Positions 19,133-27,852 of a stretch of 64,000 nucleotides of DNA are shown here, piece by piece. Within the stretch, counting starts at the first letter, position 1; every line of letters begins with the position of its first letter. The notes beneath the pieces are model-generated. The model saw only the letters and a list, made by a program, of their open reading frames with translations, was not told the origin of the DNA and ran no database searches. A program made the translations under genes and the position numbers. The DNA comes from Hoylesella shahii DSM 15611 = JCM 12083 (lineage in GTDB: Bacteria > Bacteroidota > Bacteroidia > Bacteroidales > Bacteroidaceae), in the NCBI RefSeq assembly GCF_000613445.1, contig NZ_BAIZ01000013.1, forward strand, positions 1 to 64,000, in the 5' to 3' direction.

Positions 19133-19256
19133 TATTTTATGTTTTTACTAGCGACCTTTCTTGGCGTGCATTGCTTACGCTAACAATATGCCGCTTGGGT
19201 TAAACGATTGAGGCTTACGCCTCTCTGTTCTTTCTGATTATTATGGTTATTTTCTG

Positions 19257-19287
19257 CAAATATACAGCTATTGTTTTAATCTGCAAA
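19257..19287 (-). promoter_or_regulatory. Promoter of lipoprotein paralogue 1
   Basis: On the minus strand TTTG (19284-19287), a 19-nt spacer and TATATTTG (19257-19264) match the Bacteroidetes consensus exactly. Predicted start near 19250 gives a leader of about 118 nt. Confidence 0.75.
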
Positions 19288-19510
19288 GAAAAACGAAGGT
19301 TAATTTTGATAAACTAGCCTTAATTTTAAAATTTAACGGTATGTGTTGGTTGGGCGTTTTTACTAAAATTGGCCTGAAAGCCTTTAAAACTGGGGTACCA
19401 TCGTTGATGTTTGGTACTACAGGGACAAAGAAATAACCTCCCCACAAGTGCATTTGGCCTACTACATGGTGCATTTTGAGCAAATGCTGCTACTGAGCAA
19501 GACGCAAAAT

Positions 19511-19547
19511 GTAAATTTTTTGCACCAAAATTTAACATTAAGAGTGC
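19511..19547 (+). repeat. Conserved AT-rich block associated with 22-nt array A
   Basis: The block contains TTTGCACCAAAATTTAACA followed by TTAAGAGTGC. It matches the reverse complement of 33238-33276 at 31 of 37 positions. In both places it stands roughly 240-260 bp on the same side of a six-unit array when the arrays are put in the same orientation. Confidence 0.65.
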
Positions 19548-19785
19548 GGCCTCTGCAAAATTACTGGATGTTGGCTGTATTTAAGCGCGTATTTTTAAAG
19601 TTTATAACATCCTGATTTACACATAATTACCATAAACAAAGCCCAAAATACCACTTTTCACCCCCGCAAAAACGAATATAAATGCATCGAAAGCGCATCG
19701 CGGCATTAGCTCATCATAAGGGCATTATTTATGAGGAAAGTGTGCTTTTTGATGGTTTTTGCGCTCCATTTTTACGTTTTAGATA

Positions 19786-19917
19786 GTGTTTTGCACCAAA
19801 TAGCTGTGTTATCTCTATCACTTTACCTTGTTATCTCTATGAGTTAGCATGGCTATTTGCTGCAGTTAGCAATGCTATCTCTATGAGTTAGCAAGCTTAT
19901 TTGCTATAAATAGCAAC
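19786..19917 (+). repeat. 22-nt tandem array A, six units
   Basis: Six contiguous 22-nt units start at 19786, 19808, 19830, 19852, 19874 and 19896. The better conserved units read GCTATCTCTATGAGTTAGCA or GCTATTTGCTGCAGTTAGCA plus two bases. The 16-mer TTTGCTGCAGTTAGCA also occurs, reversed, in array B. Units differ from one another but the period never slips. Confidence 0.85.
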
Positions 19918-20220
19918 TGCGATTGTGTGTTTTTATTCTCAGGAATATGCAATTTGGGGTGTGAAGTTTTGTATTTTTGAATACAACTGCGTGGTGTTTT
20001 TGGGAAAGGGAAACGCAAAAACATAGTAAATTGCAATAAATGGGACAAAGAACGAAGCGATGCTGATGGTTAAAATTGTCTTTTGGGGGCATTTTTCGTT
20101 CCTTTTGAGGGGTGTTACTGTCTAGAATGCATGGCGAAAAGGTTGACATTTGTAAAGTTTTATCACTGCATTAACATTGTCTTAATGCCTCTCTTAACCC
20201 AAAGCCCCCCAAAAAACAAA

Positions 20221-20298
20221 ACTAGGGATGTGCTTTCGCCATGTTTTTGCGCTTTGACCAAATGGCAAAAGCAAGCCTGCGAAAAGCCTATCCCTAGT
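20221..20298. repeat. Interrupted inverted repeat (ACTAGGGAT / ATCCCTAGT)
   Basis: ACTAGGGAT (20221-20229) is the exact reverse complement of ATCCCTAGT (20290-20298). Inside, GCTTTCGCCAT pairs with ATGGCAAAAGC with one mismatch. It could be the end structure of a small mobile element or a structured RNA; it directly precedes the MITE-like element. Confidence 0.6.
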
Positions 20299-20309
20299 TC
20301 TGGTTTAAA

Positions 20310-20464
20310 CCCAAATCGGGTTATTAGACCACAATGTTACCAGAATTCTTGTTTTGGTGTTGTTTCCTAACATCTTTTATATGCTTGTCGGCATCTTCTC
20401 TGCCTTTGCAAATTGACGTAGCCCGCTACGCCTGCGTTACAAAGTCTGGCAATTTGCAGACAAG
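20310..20464 (-). mobile_element. MITE-like inverted-repeat element, copy 1 (one end degraded)
   Basis: Reading 20310-20390 in reverse gives GACAAG...GATGTTAGGAAACAAC...AAGAATTCTGG...GTGGTCTAATAACCCGATTTGGG, closely matching 63423-63501. The core is a stem, CTTGTCGGCA (20384-20393) with TGCAGACAAG (20455-20464), around CGTAGCCCGCTACG. The terminal repeat CCCAAATCGGGTTATTAGACC (20310-20330) is present on one side only. No transposase is encoded. Confidence 0.7.
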
Positions 20465-20495
20465 TGCCTAATATAGCCTTGCTGCGAGGAGGGAG

Positions 20496-21041
20496 TTAGG
20501 GGCGAAGTTCGTAACCGTTGGCCGTTTTCTTCATCGTGATGATAAAGAATTGTGTATGGTCTTGTACACTTATTTTCTTGCCATTACACTCAACGGCTTT
20601 TAGAATAATGCTTGAACCACCCAACAGTTTTTCGGCATTTAATGCTTCGGCATAGTCATAATGAAATCGAAGTTTCATTGTTACGCCATCAATTGTGAGT
20701 TCTGCTTCCGAATAGCCAGTGCCGCGTTTGCCTTCTTTACTATCCCAAAAACGCATTACTTCGCGGTGGGGTAAATCGGGCGAGAAACTCAAAAACTTAA
20801 CATCGCCAATCGCTGTGCTAGTGATGTGTAGTGGCTTTCTGCTTTCGCATCCGCGCACCTGCACCCTTGCGTCTTTCAACAGCTGATCTTGGCCTATCAC
20901 TTCACCCTTTTCGTCTTGAACAGACAGATACACGCTGTTAATGATGGCTGATGCAATGGTTGGTTCGTAGGTTTTATCCGAACTACTTGAGCATGAAAAA
21001 AGCAGCGCTAACGCGACTAGAAAAAATAATTGTTTCGTCAT
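20496..21041 (-). CDS. Putative lipoprotein, paralogue 2
   Basis: A 181-residue protein with a lipoprotein signal, MTKQLFFLVALALLFSC followed by a run of serines; the acylated cysteine is residue 17. It shares with the protein at 18581-19132 the pattern LSF..DLP.R..M..WD..EG.RG.GY and GGS.I.L...E..G, so they arose by duplication. Function is unknown. The serine-rich segment after the lipobox resembles export linkers of surface lipoproteins. No clear promoter is seen in the 222 bp upstream, which contain a 12-bp hairpin (21192-21235). Confidence 0.85.
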   Translation of the reverse strand: MTKQLFFLVALALLFSCSSSSDKTYEPTIASAIINSVYLSVQDEKGEVIGQDQLLKDARVQVRGCESRKPLHITSTAIGDVKFLSFSPDLPHREVMRFWDSKEGKRGTGYSEAELTIDGVTMKLRFHYDYAEALNAEKLLGGSSIILKAVECNGKKISVQDHTQFFIITMKKTANGYELRP

Positions 21042-21191
21042 GTAATTAAGTTAATTATGTTTGTTATATATATCATACATATATGGTTTTGGCCTCTAAG
21101 CTCATCCCTACCTAAAGCACTTTCACCATGAAGGGTTAAAATTAAAGTCCACCTGCCAACTGAGTTTGAGCAAATTAATTGTCGATGATGG

Positions 21192-21235
21192 GCGAACGAA
21201 GACCGTTGGCTATGAAACGAGCAGTCTTCGTTCGC
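21192..21235. terminator. Hairpin between pncB and lipoprotein 2
   Basis: GCGAACGAAGAC (21192-21203) pairs perfectly with GTCTTCGTTCGC (21224-21235). The plus-strand tail TAATCTTTTGC is T-rich, while the minus-strand side lacks a T run, although the gene it should terminate (pncB) is on the minus strand. It may be a terminator or a processing structure. Confidence 0.5.
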
Positions 21236-21263
21236 TAATCTTTTGCTTTCACATCCCTTTGGC

Positions 21264-22483
21264 CTATCCTATTTGCTTTAGGAGGTAGGCACATTTCTCG
21301 GGATTGCCCAGTGTTTTACCTTTATCGCACGAGAGTTTAACGCAGTCGTGCCACTCGCGTTTTTCGGTGATACGGCACTTAGTGAGTTTCACCACGATGT
21401 TCATAGGTTTGCATCCCACCACATCGCACGTGAGGAATGTGCCCATGCCGTAGCTATCTTGCACTCTTCCGTCAACAAAACGATGAATTTCCAAAGCGCG
21501 TTCGATGTTCAGGCCGTTACTAAAAATCACCTTTTTGGTGGCAGGATTAATACCCAGCTGTTTGTATTTCTCGATAATTTTCTCGGTTTGTTCTTCCTCA
21601 ACACCACTATCAACGCGCAAACCTGTAAACATAAGCGCCATACGTTTAGAGAGATTATTGAAGAAAACCTTATCGCCAAAGCAGTCGTAAAGATAAATGC
21701 CATTGTCGCCATCGTAAACATCGCTGAACTTACGCATCACATTAAAGTTGCATTCGAAGATGCCGCTAACGTTTTCTTCAAATTCTATAATCTGATGGCT
21801 CATCGTTCCCATGGGCACTAAGTTATATTTCATGGCCAAATACACGTTGCTGGTGCCCACAATGCGACCCTTCCAGGGGTGGAACACGCCGTCTACGGTT
21901 TCGCCACCCGCCTCGGCGGTGGCTTTCATTGCACGCAACACATTGTCGTGGTGTGCAAAAGAGAGTCGGCGACGCGTGCCCATGTCGCCCAAAACCAGTC
22001 CACCACGCAGTATTTGTCTTGCTTTTTCGGCTGCACGTTCGTACTCTAGTGCCTCGTCGTAGCGTTCGATGTCGCCGCGATGTTGGTGCATCAGTTCAGA
22101 AATAATAGAGAGTACGGGCATTTCCCACATAATAGTGGAATACCATTTACCACGAATGGAGATGGCCAGTTGTCCTTCGGCACTTTGCTCGATGTGCACT
22201 TCGCTGGGATTAAACTTATATCCGCGCAAGAAAGTGAAGTACCATTGGGGCAGATAATACATGCGTTGCTGCATAAATGCAATCTCTTCTTCGGTTATTC
22301 GCACGTTCTGCATCAAGTTAATTTGTTCTCTCACCTTGTCGGCAAAGCTTCTGGGTAGGCAGTATGGTTACGGTCGAAGAAGGTATATTCAACTTCGGCA
22401 CGGGGATAGGTCTGCAAAACGTAATACTGGCAACTGAAGGTATAAGCATCGTTGTCGGTAAAATGATTAAGAATGGGCTGCAT
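21264..22483 (-). CDS. pncB: Nicotinate phosphoribosyltransferase, interrupted by a -1 frameshift
   Basis: PncB converts nicotinate and PRPP to nicotinate mononucleotide in NAD salvage. The first frame starts at ATG 22483 with MQPILNHFTDNDAYTFSCQ, matching the family start FTDNDLYKF, and runs to FFDRNHTAYPE. The family sequence then continues in another frame as FADKVREQINLM to the stop at 21264. One base is missing at about 22347-22351; with it the protein has 406 residues, the usual length. Motifs in the second part include HPWKGRIVGTSNV and the phosphate-binding region FSNGLNI. The gene stands alone between a HAD phosphatase and lipoprotein 2. Confidence 0.88.
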
Positions 22484-22707
22484 AGCTATTGCTTTTATGG
22501 GGTTATCGTTTATTAATTAGTGGTGAGCGCGGTGTGATTTGCTATTTTTCTTAGTGATGTAGGGATTTTATAGCGCCTACATTTGTTGCGCCCGAGAAGA
22601 TTGTTTCGGTTCGACGCATCGACAATGGCCAGACTTAGGGCTAAGCCGCGATGTGTTTGATGTGATGGTTTGGCTTGGTTTGTAAGCCTTTGTTTGGGTG
22701 CAGCGCA

Positions 22708-23355
22708 CTAGAACACAATGTTAAGCAACTGCGCAAAGTCGTCGATCACCCAATTGGCACCAGCCTCTTCCAATTCGTTCACCGAGCCATTGCCATAGCT
22801 AACACCACAAGTAAAGGTGTTGGCACGCCGTCCCATCTCTATGTCGAAAGCCATATCGCCCACCACGAGCGTTTCTTGGGGTTTGGCATCGAGATGTTCT
22901 AAGGTTCTGAGTACAGGCTCGGGATGTGGTTTAGCGTTAACAACATCCTCGGCACTAACGATGTAACTGATGTACTGGCCAATGCCGATGCTTTGCACAA
23001 GATGAGGAAGCGAATCGCGTCCACGACTGCTAGCGATGGTGAGTGTTAGTCCTGCGGCATACATTTGTTTGATGGTATCCACCACATTAGCAAAAGGTTT
23101 CACCGCACCAGTAACGTTGTTTACATCGAAAATGCTACGATAGGTGTTAACACACTTCATTGCTATGTCTTCATCTACGTTTGCCAGCATCACAAAAGCA
23201 TCTTTAAGAGGCAGTCCGATGGTGGCTGCGCATTGTTCTTCGGTGCTAACAGGCAAGTTGTGTTGCCTGAGTGTCTCTCTTAATGTGTCGACAATGATAC
23301 GGCGCGAGTCGCCAAGCGTCCCATCAAAGTCGAGTATCACAGTTGCAATTCTCAT
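22708..23355 (-). CDS. HAD-superfamily phosphatase (phosphoglycolate phosphatase-like)
   Basis: A 215-residue HAD hydrolase with catalytic aspartates D9 and D11 in LDFDGTLGDS, motif II serine in TIASSRGRD, a motif III lysine near ISAEDVVNAKPHPEP, and motif IV VVGDMAFDIEMG. The helical cap lies between motifs I and II (subfamily IA). It resembles Gph and PpaX-type enzymes; the substrate cannot be told from sequence. ATG at 23355 (MRIATVILDF) directly precedes motif I; longer upstream frame is non-conserved. A promoter overlaps the region just upstream. Confidence 0.88.
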   Translation of the reverse strand: MRIATVILDFDGTLGDSRRIIVDTLRETLRQHNLPVSTEEQCAATIGLPLKDAFVMLANVDEDIAMKCVNTYRSIFDVNNVTGAVKPFANVVDTIKQMYAAGLTLTIASSRGRDSLPHLVQSIGIGQYISYIVSAEDVVNAKPHPEPVLRTLEHLDAKPQETLVVGDMAFDIEMGRRANTFTCGVSYGNGSVNELEEAGANWVIDDFAQLLNIVF

Positions 23356-23365
23356 CTTTTTGGTG

Positions 23366-23395
23366 CAAAGGTATGAAAACTTTGTCAGTAACAAA
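23366..23395 (-). promoter_or_regulatory. Promoter of the HAD phosphatase gene
   Basis: On the minus strand TTTG (23392-23395), an 18-nt spacer and TACCTTTG (23366-23373) match the Bacteroidetes consensus. The predicted start is only a few bases before the ATG, so the message is nearly leaderless. Confidence 0.65.
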
Positions 23396-23430
23396 GAAAT
23401 TATTGAGGAAAAGTGATGGTATAAAACGCA

Positions 23431-23472
23431 ATGTGAGAACGCCCCATGGAAAGCCACAGAACGTTCTCACAT
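23431..23472 (-). terminator. Terminator of the fumarate reductase operon
   Basis: ATGTGAGAACG (23431-23441) pairs with CGTTCTCACAT (23462-23472) over 11 bp. The minus-strand tail TGCGTTTTATA is T-rich. It lies about 90 nt after the frdB stop and before the next promoter. Confidence 0.7.
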
Positions 23473-23564
23473 AATGATATTAGCACGCATAGGTGCGCTC
23501 GTGGCAAGACACAAGCCAACAAGCAATGTATTCGAGCCAGGCGTAAGGCGTTAAGCCTCGGTGT

Positions 23565-24320
23565 TTAGTCGGCCAACTTAGCCGAAATAAACTCGCGGTT
23601 AAGGCGTGCGATGTTGGCGATAGACTCGTTTTTGGGGCATTCGGCCTCGCAAGCACGAGTATTGGTGCAGTTACCAAAGCCCAGTTCTTCCATTGTCATC
23701 ACCATCGCTTTAGCGCGTTTAGCTGCTTCGGGGCGTCCTTGAGGCAGCAGTGCGAGCTGACTAACCTTCGAACTAACGAAGAGCATAGCCGAACCATTCT
23801 TGCAAGCTGCAACGCAAGCGCCGCAACCGATGCATGTGGCGCAGTCCATTGCCTCGTCGGCGTCTTCCTTAGGAATAAGGATTGCATTGGCATCTTGTGG
23901 TTGTCCGGTGCGAACGGTGGTATAACCACCTGCTTGGATAATCTTATCAAACGCGCCACGGTCTACCATACAGTCCTTAATAACAGGGAATGCAGCCGAA
24001 CGCCATGGTTCAACGGTGATAACATCGCCATCTTTGAAGCGGCGCATGTACAGCTGACAGGTGGTAGCACCTGTTGCGGGGCCGTGGGGATGTCCGTTAA
24101 TGTAAAGCGAACACATACCGCAGATGCCTTCTCGACAATCGTGATCGAACACGAATGGTTCTTGACGAGCCTCAATTAGTTGTTCGTTAAGGATGTCAAG
24201 CATCTCTAGGAACGATGTGTCGCCAGGTATATCCTTCATTTCGAATGTATCAAAATGTCCCTTGGCAGTGGGTCCATTCTGACGCCACACTTTGAGTGTG
24301 AAACTTATATTTTTGTCCAT
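23565..24320 (-). CDS. frdB: Fumarate reductase / succinate dehydrogenase iron-sulfur subunit
   Basis: A 251-residue electron-transfer subunit linking the flavoprotein to the membrane cytochrome b. The 2Fe-2S cysteines are in CREGICGMC (62, 67, 70) plus C89. The 4Fe-4S and 3Fe-4S cysteines are in [10 protein letters not shown] (161-170) and [12 protein letters not shown]. It is third in the operon frdC-frdA-frdB, 61 nt after frdA. In anaerobic Bacteroidales the complex normally runs as fumarate reductase for succinate production. Direction is inferred from lineage; the sequence alone does not decide it. Confidence 0.95.
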   Translation of the reverse strand: MDKNISFTLKVWRQNGPTAKGHFDTFEMKDIPGDTSFLEMLDILNEQLIEARQEPFVFDHDCREGICGMCSLYINGHPHGPATGATTCQLYMRRFKDGDVITVEPWRSAAFPVIKDCMVDRGAFDKIIQAGGYTTVRTGQPQDANAILIPKEDADEAMDCATCIGCGACVAACKNGSAMLFVSSKVSQLALLPQGRPEAAKRAKAMVMTMEELGFGNCTNTRACEAECPKNESIANIARLNREFISAKLAD

Positions 24321-24381
24321 GTGATTTAGTTTTGTTTAAGTTGGCGTGTTAATTCGTCAACTTGTCAACTCGTCAACTTAA

Positions 24382-26363
24382 TTATTGCTTATAGTTACGT
24401 GTTTGAACCTTTATCGCTTCGTACTCCAGAGGCTCTTTAATGAGTTCGGGCTCGGTGGTATCGTTACCTTGATACTTCCAGCAACCTACGTAGAAGAAGT
24501 TTTCGTCATCACGTTTGGCCTCGCCTTCTTCTGTTTGGTATTCCTCGCGGAAGTGTCCACCGCAGCTTTCGTTACGCGAAAGTGCATCGTAAGCTTCGAG
24601 TTCGCCCATGATAATAAAGTCGCGCAAGTGGATTGCTTTATCAAGTTCTACGTTCAAACCTTCCTTCGAACCAGGGATGAAGAGGTTGGTGTCAAACTCC
24701 TTACGCAGCTCTTTCATCTTCTTAATACCCTCGCGAAGACCTTCGGCAGTGCGACCCATACCCACGTGTTCCCACATGATGTGGCCCAATTCCTTATGGA
24801 TAGAGTCTACCGAGCGTTGTCCTTGGATACCCATCAGTCTGTCTATCTCGTCTTGAACACCCTTTTCGGCCTCAGCAAATTCGGGCAGGTCGGTAGAAAG
24901 ACGTGGCCAAATAGCTTGGTCGGCCAAATAGTTTTGGATGGTGTAAGGCAGAACAAAGTAGCCATCTGCAAGACCTTGCATCAGTGCCGACGCACCCAAG
25001 CGGTTAGCTCCGTGGTCAGAGAAGTTGCATTCGCCAATAGCGAAGAGGCCTTTGATAGAGGTCATCAGTTCGTAGTCAACCCAAATACCGCCCATCGTGT
25101 AGTGGATGGCGGGGTAAATCATCATGGGGTTGTAATATTTCACGCCGTTAATCTCGTTGGCTAACTCGCCAGGATTAACGTCGGTAATCTCTTCGTACAT
25201 ATCGAAGAGGTTGCCATAGCGCTGTTGAATGGCGTCGATGCTAGGCGTTCGATACTTTCAGAGAAGTCGAGGAAAACTGCAAGACCCGTGTTGTTTACGC
25301 CAAAACCTTTGTCGCAACGCTCTTTGGCTGCACGCGAAGCCACGTCGCGAGGAACCAAGTTACCGAAAGCGGGATAACGACGCTCCAAATAATAGTCGCG
25401 ATCTTCTTCGGGTATATCCGAACCACGCTTCTGACCGGCCTGCAATGCCTTAGCATCTTCAATCTTCTTGGGCACCCAGATACGACCGTCGTTACGCAAC
25501 GACTCAGACATCAGTGTAAGTTTAGACTGCTTGTCGCCGTGAACGGGAATACAAGTGGGGTGAATTTGCACATAAGAGGGATTTGCAAAGTATGCGCCTT
25601 TACGATAACACTGAATGGCAGCCGTACAGTTACAGCCCATAGCGTTGGTAGAAAGGAAGTAAGCATTGCCATATCCGCCAGTTGCAATAACCACTGCGTT
25701 GGCCGAGAAGCGCTCTAGCTTACCCGTAACGAGGTTCTTTGCGATGATACCACGTGCACGGTCGTCAACAATTACCACGTCTTCCATTTCATAACGGGTG
25801 TAAAGTTTCACCTTTCCCGCCTTCACCTGGCAGCTAAGAGCAGAGTAAGCGCCCAGCAAAAGCTGCTGACCGGTTTGACCTTTGGCGTAGAACGTACGAC
25901 TTACCTGTGCACCACCGAACGAGCGATTGGCCAACATACCGCCATATTCACGTGCGAAGGGCACACCTTGAGCCACACACTGGTCGATAATGCTGTTACT
26001 AACCTCGGCCAAGCGGTAAACGTTAGCTTCACGCGCACGATAGTCGCCACCTTTTACGGTGTCGTAGAAAAGGCGATACACCGAGTCGCCATCGTTTTGA
26101 TAGTTTTTGGCGGCATTGATACCACCCTGAGCAGCGATAGAGTGTGCTCTACGAGGTGAGTCTTGTATGCAGAAGTTCAGCACATTGAAACCCATTTCGC
26201 CAAGCGAAGCGGCTGCGCTGGCACCAGCAAGACCAGTTCCCACAACGATAACATCGAGTTTCAGTTTGTTCTTGGGGTTAACCAGTCGCTGATGAGCCTT
26301 ATAGTTGGTCCATTTCTCTGCAACGGGTCCTTCGGGTATTCTCGAATCTATTTTAATAGCCAT
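24382..26363 (-). CDS. frdA: Fumarate reductase / succinate dehydrogenase flavoprotein subunit, interrupted by a -1 frameshift
   Basis: The catalytic subunit interconverting fumarate and succinate. The dinucleotide-binding motif [10 protein letters not shown] is at 41-50, and the FAD-linking histidine is H74 in [11 protein letters not shown]. The N-terminal frame reads to [10 protein letters not shown], then the family sequence continues in another frame as [25 protein letters not shown]. One base is missing at about 25239-25243 (CTAG-C-ATC, where a GGC codon would fit). With it the protein has 660 residues, normal for the Bacteroides type. Substrate-binding HPT and R residues are intact. It is flanked by frdC and frdB on the same strand. 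Confidence 0.93.
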
Positions 26364-26390
26364 AATTTTATCTTTTTATTGGTATCATGA

Positions 26391-27080
26391 TTAAGCGCAG
26401 TAGGCGCACAAGCTAGGCGCACAACCGAAAGCGAAGGCCAACACTACAATGAGGAAGCCCAACATAAGCAGGGTGGTGTAAGCCAAACCGATGGCCTTCC
26501 AACGGTTAAACCACACCTTGCCACTAACGCCAAGGCTTTGCATAGCACTCCAAAAGCCATGCGACAGGTGGAACCAAATGGCCACAAGCCACACAATGTA
26601 GAGCACTACATAAACGGGATTAGAGAATGTTTCCCTGATGTAAGCAAACCCGTCGGCTGGATGGAACTGCATTTCCACACCAATAAGCTCTGCAAACATC
26701 ATGTTGTACCAGAAGTTGTAAAGGTGTAACAACAAGCCTAGGGCGATGATAATACCCAGAACAAGCATGTTTTGCGATGCCCATTCCACCTTCTCGTGCC
26801 TGCTAGTAACGGCATAACGCTCGTTTCCGCGGGCCCTACGGTTTTGTGCCGTGAGGATAAAGGCATACACAATGTGCGCCACAGTCAAGGCTCCAAGGCC
26901 AAGCGTGGCAACTACGGCATACCAGTTGGCACCCAAAAACTCGCAGATCATGTTGTATCCCTTTTCCGAGAACAGCGCAACGATGTTCATTGACATATGG
27001 AATGTCAAGAACAGAACGAGCGCCACGCCGGTTACAGACATGACAACCTTTCTACCGATAGAAGAATTGATTAACCACAT
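26391..27080 (-). CDS. frdC: Fumarate reductase / succinate dehydrogenase cytochrome b subunit
   Basis: A 229-residue membrane anchor of the b558 type, with five hydrophobic helices and histidines such as those in FHMSMN, AHIVY, LHLYNF and FHLSHGFW that can bind the two haems. It takes electrons from or gives them to menaquinone. It is the first gene of frdCAB and is followed by frdA after 27 nt. The start MWLINSSIGRK fits the family. A promoter 300 nt upstream (27388-27418) leaves a long leader. Confidence 0.93.
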   Translation of the reverse strand: MWLINSSIGRKVVMSVTGVALVLFLTFHMSMNIVALFSEKGYNMICEFLGANWYAVVATLGLGALTVAHIVYAFILTAQNRRARGNERYAVTSRHEKVEWASQNMLVLGIIIALGLLLHLYNFWYNMMFAELIGVEMQFHPADGFAYIRETFSNPVYVVLYIVWLVAIWFHLSHGFWSAMQSLGVSGKVWFNRWKAIGLAYTTLLMLGFLIVVLAFAFGCAPSLCAYCA

Positions 27081-27387
27081 AAATGATTGAATTTAATTAT
27101 TTAATTATGTTTGTATTTTTTCAGTTATTGTTGGTTTGCCCAATTGCATGTTCCTGCAGTATCCTCTGCCACAAAAGCTGCCTATTCTGCACACAAGCCA
27201 TTGCGTACTTTCATTGCATCGTGATTGCAGACGGGCATTTTCGCTATGCCCCGAAGTGTTTACAGCGTGTTTTTTGCACAATTTTACACCCTACTCCCGC
27301 TGAAGTCGTGGCCAAAACAGCACAAAAAACAGACTTAACCTTGCCTGCAATACCTTGATTTAGGTATGCCACATATGTAACACGCTG

Positions 27388-27418
27388 CAAAAATACTATA
27401 TTTTAGTGATTTTCCAAA
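27388..27418 (-). promoter_or_regulatory. Promoter of frdCAB
   Basis: On the minus strand TTTG (27415-27418), a 19-nt spacer and TATTTTTG (27388-27395) match the consensus exactly. The start near 27381 gives a leader of about 300 nt. Confidence 0.7.
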
Positions 27419-27703
27419 GTATTTTTCACGCTTTATTATACCTTTATATACCTTCCGCGAGAATACTTCTCACCGTTCTATTATTAACAAACGATAATAA
27501 AAAGCCTTCTTTCTCAGACAAGATGACACAAATACTCCACCCTCACAACACATCTAGACACAGCAAATCCACTCTTAATGGCGGTCTGTAAACAGCAATC
27601 CTCCTTTTCCTTGTTCATATTTTTTACGCTGAACATACTTACTTCTCTATCTCACCGCTTATCTATTCCGCTTCAAGGTTGCAAATTTTTCTCTACTAAC
27701 CCC

Positions 27704-27734
27704 TTTGCCGTCTCGCGAATATTCAATAAATTTG
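27704..27734 (+). promoter_or_regulatory. Promoter of the tricorn-like protease
   Basis: TTTG (27704-27707), 19 nt, then TAAATTTG (27727-27734): an exact match to the Bacteroidetes consensus. The start near 27741 gives a leader of about 110 nt. Confidence 0.75.
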
Positions 27735-27852
27735 CAGCCAAGAAAAAAGAATTTCTACCAGCTGGGGGCTCGCTCTGATGTGCTTTTATCTCTCATGCCC
27801 CACCAATAGCTTCCTAACAATCACGTTAACAATAAAGACATTCCATTATATA

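Larger units (their letters stand above)
19133..20495. other. Gene-free 1.36-kb region carrying several repeat elements
   Basis: Between the two lipoprotein genes there is no supported coding frame. The region contains the lipoprotein promoter, a conserved AT-rich block (19511-19547), a six-unit 22-nt array (19786-19917), a long interrupted hairpin (20221-20298) and a MITE-like element (20310-20464). Confidence 0.75.
27081..27852. other. Divergent promoter region between frdC and the tricorn-like protease
   Basis: The 772-bp gap holds two good promoters pointing away from each other (27388-27418 minus, 27704-27734 plus). The 300-nt frdC leader (27081-27381) has no coding frame. The stretch between the promoters is AT-rich and featureless to my reading. 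Confidence 0.6.
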
